A stretch of DNA of 7,703 nt from an uncultured Eubacteriales bacterium (GCA_900321365.1 ONVT01000337.1:1-7703); one strand, 5' to 3'; counted from the stretch's first letter, positions 1-6,311 are shown. Translations and numbers: made by a program. The notes: generated by a model not told the origin, from the letters alone.

Positions 1-264
1 GCAGCACCTGCAGAAGCGGCTCCCGCAGAGCCTGCGCCCGAGCAGACGCCGCAGACCAGCGCTCCTGTGAGCACAGCATCCGGCCCGCAGGTCACTGTCA
101 CATCCGATGCGAATATCCGTGCAGAAGCGATCGAGACTGGAAATGTGGTAGGCGTTGTCAATGCGGGAACGACAGTCACTCAGATCGGATCAGCTGATGG
201 CTGGGTTCAGGTTGACTATAACGGAGTGCAGGGATATATCAAGGCAAGCATGGTTGCCGGATGA
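1..264 (+). CDS. SH3b-domain protein, C-terminal part (5' end outside window)
   Basis: The frame is open from the first base to a TGA at 262-264, giving 87 visible residues; the true start lies upstream of the window. Visible residues 1-29 are a low-complexity Ala/Pro/Glu linker, typical of an extracytoplasmic spacer. Residues 30-85 form one bacterial SH3 domain (SH3b/SH3_3 type): the pattern V-T-x-D-A-N-I-R, then a Gly-rich turn, then D-G-W-V-Q-V and G-Y-I-K at the end is characteristic. Such domains usually bind cell-wall peptidoglycan or other surface ligands. The protein ends right after the domain. The next gene also encodes SH3b domains, starts 35 bases downstream and has its own ribosome binding site, so the two are probably co-transcribed. 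The N-terminal domain that would define function is not visible, so enzyme or adhesin activity cannot be assigned. Confidence 0.85.
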   Translation, partial: AAPAEAAPAEPAPEQTPQTSAPVSTASGPQVTVTSDANIRAEAIETGNVVGVVNAGTTVTQIGSADGWVQVDYNGVQGYIKASMVAG

Positions 265-299
265 TGTACGAAGGAAACAGGTCGGCCGGAGGATTCAGC

Positions 300-1847
300 A
301 TGAAAAGATTGAGATGGATTCCTGTTACACTGCTTTTTGCTGCAGTCATATGTCTTGGCGGCTGCGGCCAGAGCCGTACCACCGAGCAGGAAACAGTGAA
401 GGAAAGCGAGCCGCAGACACAGGCACAGCCACAGACACAGAAGCAGGAACCGCAGACCAGTGCGGATGTCGTCAGAGTCGAGGAGAAAGAAACAGAGAGT
501 GAAGCGCAGAAGCTGATTACATCTGTGGAATACACATCAAAGGACGGAACGGTAAAGATTACCCTTCCGGACAACACCTGGAAGGTAACGCAGGATGCTG
601 ACGAGATGCGTGTATTCTCATCCGGAAGTGACGCGATGATCAACGTTGTCCATGCAAGTACGGATTCCGCGATGAAGACCCTGTCGATCCAGAAGACCAG
701 GGAGGAACTGGAGGCGGCGCTTACAAAGCAGTATTCGGACTCGGACGCTTATGAGATCCAGAGCTTTGAAACGAAAAAAGTAGATGATGTCGATGTGTAC
801 CGCTATGTTGTGAAGTATAACGCGCCTGCGCGTATGTGGGCTTATTCCGTGACAGACGGAATTGTTGCTCCGGATCAGGCATATGTGATCACCGGAACTG
901 TGACGGACGACAACAAAGCACTGCTGGAGGCGGTGGAGGATTCTGTTGACAGCTTCACTGTCCTCAAGGATGAGAAGCTGAAGAATGTTACAGCAATGAC
1001 TACAGTTGCGGGAACAACGGATACAGGTGAGACCTCTGCGGCAGGAACAGCTGCTTCTGGCACATCGGATCAGGAGAATGCATCACTGTCTTCATACGCA
1101 GCAAGTTCTGTCATGTACGCGTCGGATATCGTGAACCTGAGATCCGGGCCGGGCACGGATTCGGACATTATCGGCGGGTTTAACGCCGGCGATCCTGTGA
1201 CCGTGACCGGAGAGACGAATGGCTGGTATCAGGTCAGTGCGAACGGTGAGACTGGTTATATCCGGAAGGATCTTCTCAGCGCAACACAGAATCAGACAGC
1301 ACAGACGGACGCTCAGTCGACACCAGCCACGACGGATGAACAGGCAGGGGCGGAGACTGCGACAACGACAAACTACGGTTCCGCAGTAACGATGTATGCG
1401 GCGGACGGCGTGAACGTACGCTCACAGCCGAGTACCGGATCCGATGTCAGTGCGACACTCGGACTGGGAACAGCTGTTACTGTTGTTGGAGAGACGCCCA
1501 ACTGGTATGTGGTATCAACCGGTTCCGGAAACGGGTATATCTCAAAGGGGCTCCTGTCTTCCACGGCACCGGCGGGAGGAACGACGGATTCTTCTTCCAC
1601 CCAGTCCCAGGATAATACGGGATCGGGTTCGTCCACTTCGGGCGGCAGCGGATATCTTTCTGGTGTAGTGACCGGCTCTTCCGGGGACACCATCACCGTT
1701 CAGGGAGATGACGGCAACACTTACACGATCTATACCGGAGCTGCGGAGATCTCAGCATCGGAAGGTCTTTATGACGGATTGTATGTTAATGTCGGCTATT
1801 CTGTGAATTCAGACGGAACCATGAGCGCATCCGCAGTGACAGGGTAG
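300..1847 (+). CDS. Lipoprotein with two SH3b domains
   Basis: A 515-residue predicted surface lipoprotein. I chose the ATG at 300 because GGAGG (288-292) lies 7 bases upstream and because this start gives a clean lipoprotein signal: positive residues (MKRLR), a hydrophobic stretch, then lipobox L-G-G-C with lipidated Cys22. An in-frame ATG at 261 overlaps the previous stop but would put 13 polar residues before the signal. Residues 23-70 are a Gln/Thr/Glu-rich spacer. Residues 72-222 form an alpha/beta region I cannot name with certainty; it loosely resembles PsbP/DUF1795-like lipoprotein domains. Two SH3b domains follow, at about 269-327 and 362-421, each with V-N-[LV]-R-S and W-Y-x-V and a final G-Y-I. 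Residues 425-450 are a Ser/Gly linker. Residues 452-515 form a small beta-rich domain ending the chain. A role in cell-wall binding is inferred; no catalytic motif is seen. Confidence 0.9.
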   Translation: MKRLRWIPVTLLFAAVICLGGCGQSRTTEQETVKESEPQTQAQPQTQKQEPQTSADVVRVEEKETESEAQKLITSVEYTSKDGTVKITLPDNTWKVTQDADEMRVFSSGSDAMINVVHASTDSAMKTLSIQKTREELEAALTKQYSDSDAYEIQSFETKKVDDVDVYRYVVKYNAPARMWAYSVTDGIVAPDQAYVITGTVTDDNKALLEAVEDSVDSFTVLKDEKLKNVTAMTTVAGTTDTGETSAAGTAASGTSDQENASLSSYAASSVMYASDIVNLRSGPGTDSDIIGGFNAGDPVTVTGETNGWYQVSANGETGYIRKDLLSATQNQTAQTDAQSTPATTDEQAGAETATTTNYGSAVTMYAADGVNVRSQPSTGSDVSATLGLGTAVTVVGETPNWYVVSTGSGNGYISKGLLSSTAPAGGTTDSSSTQSQDNTGSGSSTSGGSGYLSGVVTGSSGDTITVQGDDGNTYTIYTGAAEISASEGLYDGLYVNVGYSVNSDGTMSASAVTG

Positions 1848-1888
1848 TGCCTGAGACAGGGCGTAGATGAAAACAGAACAGTGGGAGG

Positions 1889-1918
1889 AAAGCTGCACGG
1901 AAAACAGGCAGCTTTTTT
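1889..1918 (+). terminator. Rho-independent terminator of the SH3b gene pair
   Basis: AAAGCTGC (1889-1896) pairs perfectly with GCAGCTTT (1908-1915) around an 11-base loop, and six T residues run through 1913-1918. It lies 41 bases after the lipoprotein stop codon and 66 bases before the yerC-like start, so it separates these transcription units. The A-rich 5' arm opposite the T run could let it act weakly on the other strand too. Confidence 0.8.
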
Positions 1919-1984
1919 CCCGCAGGGAGACTTTTACAGGGCATAGTGTTAAAGCTGAAAAGAGCAGAAGAATCGGAGGCAATT

Positions 1985-2278
1985 ATGAGCAAGTCAGTCA
2001 TAACACCTGAGGCGGATGATTTTTGTGACGCGATTCTGTCGCTTCGTTCGCGGGAAGAATGCTACCGTTTTTTTCAGGATGTCTGTACGGTAAATGAGCT
2101 CGCCAGCCTGTCCCAGAGATTTGCTGTCGCGAAGATGCTGACACAGAAGAAGACATATCTGGACATTGCACAAAAAACAGGAGCATCCACCGCGACCATC
2201 AGCCGGGTGAACCGGGCTCTGGTCTATGGGAGCGACGGATACTCCATGGTGCTGGAGAGGCTTGGTGCGTCAGACTGA
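1985..2278 (+). CDS. yerC: YerC/YecD-family TrpR-related regulator
   Basis: A 97-residue protein of the YerC/YecD family, distant relatives of the Trp repressor. I chose the ATG at 1985 because GGAGG at 1975-1979 lies 5 bases upstream; an in-frame GTG at 1946 lacks such a site. Family hallmarks are clear: E-E-C-Y-R-F-F-x-D-V-C-T-V-N-E-L (about 24-39), the S-L-x-Q-R-F-A-V-A-K-M-L helix (41-52), a helix-turn-helix with G-A-S-T-A-T-I-S-R-V (67-76), and the terminal D-G-Y-S-M-V-L-E-R-L. It should bind DNA as a dimer; the target and any ligand are unknown, and tryptophan control should not be assumed. A terminator precedes it, so it needs its own promoter; TTTACA at 1933-1938 is a possible -35 but the matching -10 is poor. 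Its last 9 bases overlap the end of the opposing DUF1836 gene. In Bacillus subtilis yerC also lies near pcrA. Confidence 0.9.
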   Translation: MSKSVITPEADDFCDAILSLRSREECYRFFQDVCTVNELASLSQRFAVAKMLTQKKTYLDIAQKTGASTATISRVNRALVYGSDGYSMVLERLGASD

Positions 2279-2956
2279 GCTTTTCTTCTTTTTCCTGGAA
2301 GTGGACTCATTGATGTCTGCCTCGTCACGGAAATAGCGGTCGATCAGTTTCTCGATCAGCATCTTGCGTACGAACACATCGTAGGATAACATATTTATCA
2401 TGGCGAGGACACGCAGGAATTCGCGTTCCTCGTCCTTTGCGTCAGAGAAGTAATCCGCCGCGGTATCTACCATGTCATTTACATCCTCCCGGAAGTCTTT
2501 CTGTCTGTCACGGTTCATCCGCACGATTTCGGCGTAAAGTGCATCGATGCTCCGGCCGGAGGAGGCGTGGAAATACTTTTCCCCGATCGGTTCCAGGACA
2601 GACTGGATATCCTGCAGGGAAAGGATGCCTTTATAATAATAGATCAGAATGAGGAGCATGATATGCTCCTTCGTGTATTTCTTCTTCTCGGGCGGCGGAA
2701 GCAGTTTGTTTTTCGCGTAATTGTTGATCATCGTCTTGGTGAGGATCTTGTCCTCATCACGGCGGCGGGACTGTTTCAGGTGTTCGTCCATGTAAGTGGT
2801 CACCTGATCCATGTACAGACTGATATCCGGAATCTCGGAAGGATCGATCAGATCCACTTTGTCTACCGCGTCCAGCAGATAGAGAAGCAGTTCCTGACTT
2901 TTTTCACTGCCGCTGCGTCCACGATCCGGACCGGTGCTTTTATTTTTTGAAGCCAT
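2270..2956 (-). CDS. DUF1836 domain-containing protein, MerR-like HTH regulator
   Basis: A 228-residue protein read leftwards from ATG at 2956-2954. A near-consensus ribosome binding site, GGAGGTGA, occupies 2970-2963, 6 bases ahead of the start. The DUF1836 signature is seen at about residues 70-125: L-T-K-T-M-I-N-N-Y, then K-L-L-P-P-P-E-K-K-K-Y, then H-I-M-L-L-I-L-I-Y and the L-S-L-Q-D-I-Q helix. This pattern resembles the winged-helix DNA-binding part of MerR-type regulators, so a DNA-binding role is likely but not proven. Residues 1-20 are polar and basic, and the C-terminus ends in a run of Lys/Ser, so both ends are probably disordered. Residues 150-210 are helical and may form a dimer or effector region. 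The gene is convergent with yerC and divergent from the small-protein/pcrA unit. A perfect inverted repeat overlaps its promoter, which suggests self-regulation (inference). Confidence 0.88.
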   Translation of the reverse strand: MASKNKSTGPDRGRSGSEKSQELLLYLLDAVDKVDLIDPSEIPDISLYMDQVTTYMDEHLKQSRRRDEDKILTKTMINNYAKNKLLPPPEKKKYTKEHIMLLILIYYYKGILSLQDIQSVLEPIGEKYFHASSGRSIDALYAEIVRMNRDRQKDFREDVNDMVDTAADYFSDAKDEEREFLRVLAMINMLSYDVFVRKMLIEKLIDRYFRDEADINESTSRKKKKSSV

Positions 2957-2978
2957 AGTCTGTCACCTCCATATGTTC

Positions 2979-3007
2979 ATTATATAGTCTTGAAAACTAT
3001 ATAGCAA
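2979..3007 (-). promoter_or_regulatory. Promoter of the DUF1836 gene
   Basis: On the minus strand TTGCTA (3007-3002) is followed after exactly 17 bases by a perfect TATAAT (2984-2979). The start of transcription would be near 2972, so the ribosome binding site at 2970-2963 would sit at the very 5' end of the message with a leader of roughly 16 bases. The spacing and perfect -10 make this the clearest promoter in the window. Confidence 0.7.
2981..3003. promoter_or_regulatory. Inverted repeat over the divergent promoter, possible operator
   Basis: TATATAGT (2981-2988) and ACTATATA (2996-3003) form a perfect 8-bp inverted repeat around the 7-base centre CTTGAAA. It covers the spacer of the minus-strand promoter and most of its -10 box. 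A dimeric repressor bound here would block that promoter. For the plus strand, CTGTCA (2960-2965) with TATAGT (2983-2988) at 17 bases is a possible but weaker divergent promoter for the small gene and pcrA. No T run follows, so a terminator is unlikely. The binding protein is not known; the adjacent DUF1836 protein is the simplest candidate. Confidence 0.5.
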
Positions 3008-3026
3008 GTATGGGAAAGGGAAAACA

Positions 3027-3263
3027 TTGAGAAAGATGGAATTCAAAATGGAGCGGGAGAACCTTGTCAAACCGGGTGACCGTATCCATGTGACAGAGGG
3101 GAAGCTGCCTGAGACATGGTACTATACAATCGAACCGGCTGTCGCGATGAGTGCGAACTATTCCATGCGTGAGCGCCTGAACGTCTTTGACGGAATCGTG
3201 GAGGAGGTCCGCACGGATGAGAGCGGGTTTACGGTTGTGGCAGTCTTCGATGAGCCAATCTGA
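3027..3263 (+). CDS. Small hypothetical protein upstream of pcrA
   Basis: A protein of up to 78 residues that I cannot assign to a named family. The TTG at 3027 is preceded by AAAGGG (3015-3020) 6 bases away and is my preferred start. In-frame ATGs at 3036 and 3048 are alternatives, giving 75 or 71 residues; the last begins M-E-R-E-N-L. The sequence has no signal peptide or membrane span. It reads as a compact beta-rich domain: L-V-K-P-G-D-R-I-H-V-T-E-G near the start is like the first strands of SH3/KOW-type folds, then a W-Y-Y-T segment, the motif S-M-R-E-R-L-N-V-F-D-G, and the final strands T-V-V-A-V-F-D-E-P-I. It lies 66 bases before the chosen pcrA start with no terminator between, so the two are probably co-transcribed. 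Any link to PcrA function is a guess from position. Confidence 0.75.
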   Translation: MRKMEFKMERENLVKPGDRIHVTEGKLPETWYYTIEPAVAMSANYSMRERLNVFDGIVEEVRTDESGFTVVAVFDEPI

Positions 3264-3292
3264 CTCGCTGCACTCCCCTGTGCGACAGTCAG
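3260..3292 (+). other. Hairpin between the small gene and pcrA
   Basis: CTGACT (3260-3265), which contains the stop codon of the small gene, pairs with AGTCAG (3287-3292). GCAC (3270-3273) pairs with GTGC (3280-3283) inside it, leaving an unpaired internal loop. No T run follows, so this is not a typical terminator. It could affect message processing or stability between the two genes, or be chance. Confidence 0.35.
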
Positions 3293-3329
3293 AAACGCCA
3301 GGAAACTTGTGTTTATAGAGGAGGAAAAC

Positions 3330-5678
3330 TTGGGGAATAATCAATCAGGAAGCACCCTGAACCCGGAACAGCTGCGGGCCTCGACGCACCTTGAAGGTCC
3401 TCTCCTGATTCTTGCGGGCGCCGGTTCGGGAAAGACAAGGGTTCTCACAAACCGGATCGCGTGGCTGATCGGAGAGCAGAATGTCGCTCCGTGGAATATC
3501 CTTGCGATTACATTTACCAATAAAGCGGCGAAAGAGATGAAGGAAAGAGTAGAGCGGATGGTTCCGTTCTTTCCGGAGGCGGTCCACGTTGCGACATTCC
3601 ATTCAACCTGCGTACGGATTCTGCGCCGCAGTATCGACCGGATCGGGTACCAGAAAAACTTTGATATCTACGATACCGATGATACAAAAAGCCTGATGAA
3701 GGACATCTGCAGACAGCTGGAGATTGATACGAAGAAATATAGTGAGAGGATGCTCCTGGCAAGAATCTCACATCTCAAGGAAGAGCTGATCGATCCGGCT
3801 TCCTTCAGGAGAGATGCTCTTTCATCGGGGGAAAGGACAGAGGTTATCCTTTCGGACATTTACATAGAGTATCAGAACCGGCTGAAGAAATGCAATGCGC
3901 TGGACTTCGATGACCTGATCTGTCTGACAGTGCGTCTGTTTCGTGAACACAGGGATGTTCTGGACTATTATCAGGAGCGCTGGAAGTATCTGATGGTGGA
4001 TGAATACCAGGATACCAACAAGGCACAGTTTGTGTTCATCTCCCTGCTGGCCCAGAAGTACAGGAATCTGTGCGTGGTCGGGGATGATGATCAGTCCATC
4101 TACCGGTTCCGGGGTGCGGATATTGGCAACATCCTGAATTTCGAGAGCATTTTTCCGGAGACAGAGGTGATCCGTCTGGAGCAGAACTACCGGTCCACAC
4201 AGAATATCCTGGATGCCGCAAACAGCGTGATTGCCAATAATAAGGGGCGTAAAAGAAAACATCTGTGGACGGAACGCGGCATGGGAGATGAAGTCATTGT
4301 CAGACGGTTTACAGACGCGCGCGAGGAAGCAAAGTTCATCGTCGATGACATCGCACGGCAGAAACGGCAGGGAGCCTTCGAATACAGGGACAGCGCTGTT
4401 CTTTACCGGACAAATGCCCAGTCCCGCGCGATCGAGGAGCAGCTTCTGTATGAGAACGTTCCCTACACGATCATCGGTGGAACAAATTTCTACGCAAGGA
4501 AAGAAGTGAAGGACATCCTTGCATATCTCCGTACCATCTCCAACAGCAGCGATGATGTTGCTGTCAGGAGGATCATTAATGTCCCGAAGAGAGGGATCGG
4601 ACAGACGTCGATCGCGAGGGTGGAAGCATACGCCCGGGAACACGGCATGAGCTTCTATGATGTGGCCAGAATGGCGGACAAGGTTCCGGGTATCGGAAGA
4701 GGTGGCCTGAAGATCCGCGAGTTTGTCCACCTGATGCAGGAAATGAAAAAGGAGGCGGACAAAGTTCTGCCGTCGGATCTGATCCGGATCATCCTGAAGA
4801 GAACCGGGTACGAGGAAGCGCTGGAATCGGAGGGAACAGACGAGGCAAAGGATCGGCTGGATAATATCGGAGAATTACTGAACAAGGCAGCTGCCTATGA
4901 AGAAGCATTCCTGCAGGAAACCTCACCTGCTTTCCGCCGGGATGAATCTCAGCCGGAAGGCCCCTATGTGGAAGCGGACATGAACCAGAGCTCGTCCCAG
5001 GAAGTTTTTCAGCCGGAAATTCCCGTCATGGAGAGACCGACACTCCAGGGTTTTCTGGAGGAAGTCTCGCTGGTTGCAGATATCGATTCCTTCAATGGAG
5101 AAGAAGACCGTGCTGTCCTGATGACGCTTCATTCCGCAAAAGGACTGGAGTTTCGCAATGTCTATATCACCGGCATGGATGATGGGCTGTTCCCGGGATA
5201 TCGGGCAGTCATGTCTTCTGATCCCGCAGACATGGAGGAGGAGCGAAGACTGTGCTATGTTGGAATTACCCGCGCGATGGATCGTCTCACGCTGACCGGC
5301 GCAGACATGCGGATGCTTCGCGGGCAGTATGACTGGTACAGGGAATCCCGCTTTCTGAAAGAGCTTCCGCATAAACAAGAGGAGCCTCTGGTCAGAGAGA
5401 AACCGCGCAGCCCCTTTGCGTCACCACCAAAGCCATGGGAACTGGCTGCCAGAAAGACAGATACCAGGAAACCGTTTTTCTTTTCCGGTGGAAATGAGCC
5501 TGCCGCCTCTTCCGCACCAGATTACGACGTAGGTGATACAGTCAGCCATGTAAAGTTCGGAAAAGGCATCGTGATGGAGATCCGGGACGGGGGGCGCGAC
5601 AAAGAAGTTACGGTGGAATTTGAAAAGTATGGTGTCAAGAAAATGTTCGCCGGCTTCGCGAAGCTGAAGCGGATGTAA
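3330..5678 (+). CDS. pcrA: ATP-dependent DNA helicase PcrA (UvrD/Rep family, SF1A)
   Basis: A 782-residue 3'-5' DNA helicase for repair, plasmid replication and clearing of proteins or RNA polymerase from DNA. I chose the TTG at 3330 because GGAGG (3320-3324) lies 5 bases upstream; an in-frame GTG at 3309 lacks a good site. All SF1A motifs are present: Q-motif L-N-P-E-Q (10-14), Walker A GAGSGKT (30-36), Ia TFTNKAAKEM (61-70), II DEYQDTN (224-230), III GDDDQSIYRFRGA (251-263), IV QNYRST (285-290), V LHSAKGLEF (600-608), VI CYVGITRA (642-649). The C-terminus (731-782, D-V-G-D-T-V-S-H-V-K-F-G-K-G) is the Tudor-like domain that in PcrA binds RNA polymerase. Length is slightly above the usual 720-760 because of an acidic, Gln/Ser-rich segment at about 528-568, before T-L-Q-G-F-L-E-E-V-S. 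No terminator is seen after the stop. Confidence 0.97.
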   Translation: MGNNQSGSTLNPEQLRASTHLEGPLLILAGAGSGKTRVLTNRIAWLIGEQNVAPWNILAITFTNKAAKEMKERVERMVPFFPEAVHVATFHSTCVRILRRSIDRIGYQKNFDIYDTDDTKSLMKDICRQLEIDTKKYSERMLLARISHLKEELIDPASFRRDALSSGERTEVILSDIYIEYQNRLKKCNALDFDDLICLTVRLFREHRDVLDYYQERWKYLMVDEYQDTNKAQFVFISLLAQKYRNLCVVGDDDQSIYRFRGADIGNILNFESIFPETEVIRLEQNYRSTQNILDAANSVIANNKGRKRKHLWTERGMGDEVIVRRFTDAREEAKFIVDDIARQKRQGAFEYRDSAVLYRTNAQSRAIEEQLLYENVPYTIIGGTNFYARKEVKDILAYLRTISNSSDDVAVRRIINVPKRGIGQTSIARVEAYAREHGMSFYDVARMADKVPGIGRGGLKIREFVHLMQEMKKEADKVLPSDLIRIILKRTGYEEALESEGTDEAKDRLDNIGELLNKAAAYEEAFLQETSPAFRRDESQPEGPYVEADMNQSSSQEVFQPEIPVMERPTLQGFLEEVSLVADIDSFNGEEDRAVLMTLHSAKGLEFRNVYITGMDDGLFPGYRAVMSSDPADMEEERRLCYVGITRAMDRLTLTGADMRMLRGQYDWYRESRFLKELPHKQEEPLVREKPRSPFASPPKPWELAARKTDTRKPFFFSGGNEPAASSAPDYDVGDTVSHVKFGKGIVMEIRDGGRDKEVTVEFEKYGVKKMFAGFAKLKRM

Positions 5679-5740
5679 GACAGCAGATTGTGATATATAT
5701 ATGACAGCGGAATTCTTATATGGATAAAATGAGAAAGCTG

Positions 5741-5749
5741 TGTTATACT
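5741..5749 (+). promoter_or_regulatory. Probable extended -10 promoter of the acidic membrane protein gene
   Basis: TGTTATACT at 5741-5749 fits an extended -10 element (TG, one base, then TATACT). The best-placed -35 hexamer, TGGATA at 5721-5726 with a 17-base spacer, is poor, which is common for extended -10 promoters. Transcription would start near 5756, about 46 bases before the chosen start codon. The rest of the 123-base gap after pcrA shows only AT-rich sequence and no clear terminator. Confidence 0.5.
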
Positions 5750-5801
5750 TTAAAAAACAGGCTCACCAACCCTGAATAATTATTTGGAAAGGAATACCGA
5801 C

Positions 5802-6125
5802 ATGATGAAAAGAGAAGAACTGATAGAGGCTCTCAGAGACCGTGACAATGCGAAGCATAAGAATGCCTTACTGTGGTGCCTTGCGATCATCGGAGCGATT
5901 ACGGCGATTGCTGCGATCGCATATGCGGTATATCGTTATCTGACCCCGGATTATCTGGAAGATTTTGATGACGATTTTGATGACGACTTCGACGACTTCT
6001 TTGATGATGATGAAGAGGAAGAAGAAGAGGAGAAGGAAGAAGAGGCTCAGGGGGAAAACTCTGAGGACGCCGGGGAAGAGGTTGAGGAAGAAGCTGAAGA
6101 AACCGAGAATTCAGTCAAAGAGTAA
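5802..6125 (+). CDS. Small single-span membrane protein with acidic tail
   Basis: A 107-residue protein of unknown function. I chose the ATG at 5802, with AAAGGA (5788-5793) 8 bases upstream; a TTG at 5784 in frame is less likely, and the ATG at 5805 is an alternative. Residues 1-21 are charged and basic overall. Residues 22-47 form one hydrophobic helix rich in Ala and Ile, without a lipobox or obvious cleavage site. The sequence T-P-D-Y-L-E follows, and then residues 53-107 are almost wholly Asp, Glu and Phe at first, then Glu with few other residues. By the positive-inside rule the N-terminus should be in the cytoplasm and the acidic tail outside, but a tail this acidic could also be cytoplasmic. 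Similar short membrane proteins with acidic tails occur in Clostridia as hypothetical proteins. A promoter-like sequence precedes it and a strong terminator follows, so it is probably transcribed alone. Confidence 0.85.
   Translation: MMKREELIEALRDRDNAKHKNALLWCLAIIGAITAIAAIAYAVYRYLTPDYLEDFDDDFDDDFDDFFDDDEEEEEEEKEEEAQGENSEDAGEEVEEEAEETENSVKE
5961..5996 (+). repeat. Three 12-bp tandem units encoding D-F-D-D
   Basis: GATTTTGATGAC occurs twice in direct succession (5961-5972 and 5973-5984), followed by a synonymous variant GACTTCGACGAC (5985-5996). All three encode Asp-Phe-Asp-Asp, in the acidic tail of the membrane protein. The third unit differs at several silent positions, so the peptide rather than the DNA appears to be conserved. 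A related fourth unit, encoding F-F-D-D, follows at 5997-6008. Confidence 0.8.
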
Positions 6126-6170
6126 GAACCTGTCAACAGTTTACTGAGAATAGTTCGTATCGATCATGAT

Positions 6171-6201
6171 GGGGCTGCCGCCAGAGCGGCAGTCCCGTTT
6201 T
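6171..6201 (+). terminator. Strong Rho-independent terminator after the acidic protein gene
   Basis: An 11-bp GC-rich stem pairs 6171-6181 (GGGGCTGCCGC) with 6186-6196 (GCGGCAGTCCC), with one G-T wobble and a CAGA tetraloop, followed by GTTTT. It lies 45 bases after the stop codon and should end the acidic protein transcript. The T run is short but the stem is very stable. Confidence 0.8.
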
Positions 6202-6264
6202 GGGTGCAGAAGACCGCCTCATTATCGGGCATTTTTGTACGAGATGACAGAGACACAGCTGAAT

Positions 6265-6289
6265 CGGTCAGGAGAAACCCTCCTGACCG
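6265..6289 (+). promoter_or_regulatory. Perfect hairpin in the rlmD leader
   Basis: CGGTCAGGAG (6265-6274) pairs perfectly over 10 bp with CTCCTGACCG (6280-6289), with a 5-base AAACC loop. Only three T residues follow, so it would be a weak terminator. It ends 22 bases before the rlmD ATG and 10 bases before its AAAGGA ribosome binding site. The 3' arm contains CTCCT, which could pair alternatively with purine-rich ribosome-binding sequence. It may be an attenuator, a leader control element, or a second, weaker terminator for upstream transcription. I recognise no known riboswitch or T-box core in the 110 bases from 6202 to 6311. Confidence 0.5.
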
Positions 6290-6311
6290 TTTATACGGGA
6301 AAGGAAACCAT

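Noticed and set aside
155..502. A 115-codon plus-strand frame across the two SH3b genes
   Set aside because: It runs across the junction of two well-supported genes in another frame and its product is a low-order Arg/Cys-rich sequence with no domain.
2981..3003. The TATATAGT inverted repeat as a terminator
   Set aside because: The stem is only AT-rich, has no T run on either side and overlaps a good promoter, so an operator or bidirectional promoter fits better.
3822..4730. A 302-codon open frame on the minus strand inside pcrA
   Set aside because: It lies wholly antisense to the conserved helicase motifs of pcrA, has a Cys/His/Pro-rich composition typical of shadow frames, and no recognised domain or well-placed ribosome binding site.
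5961..6008. Short tandem repeats as a CRISPR or phase-variation tract
   Set aside because: The units are contiguous without spacers and keep the reading frame as multiples of 3, so a change in copy number would not switch the gene off.
5965..6147. A 60-codon frame rich in Met, Thr, Lys and Arg within the acidic gene
   Set aside because: It is the frame-shifted reading of the GA-rich codons for the acidic tail; the original frame has the start, ribosome binding site and membrane helix.
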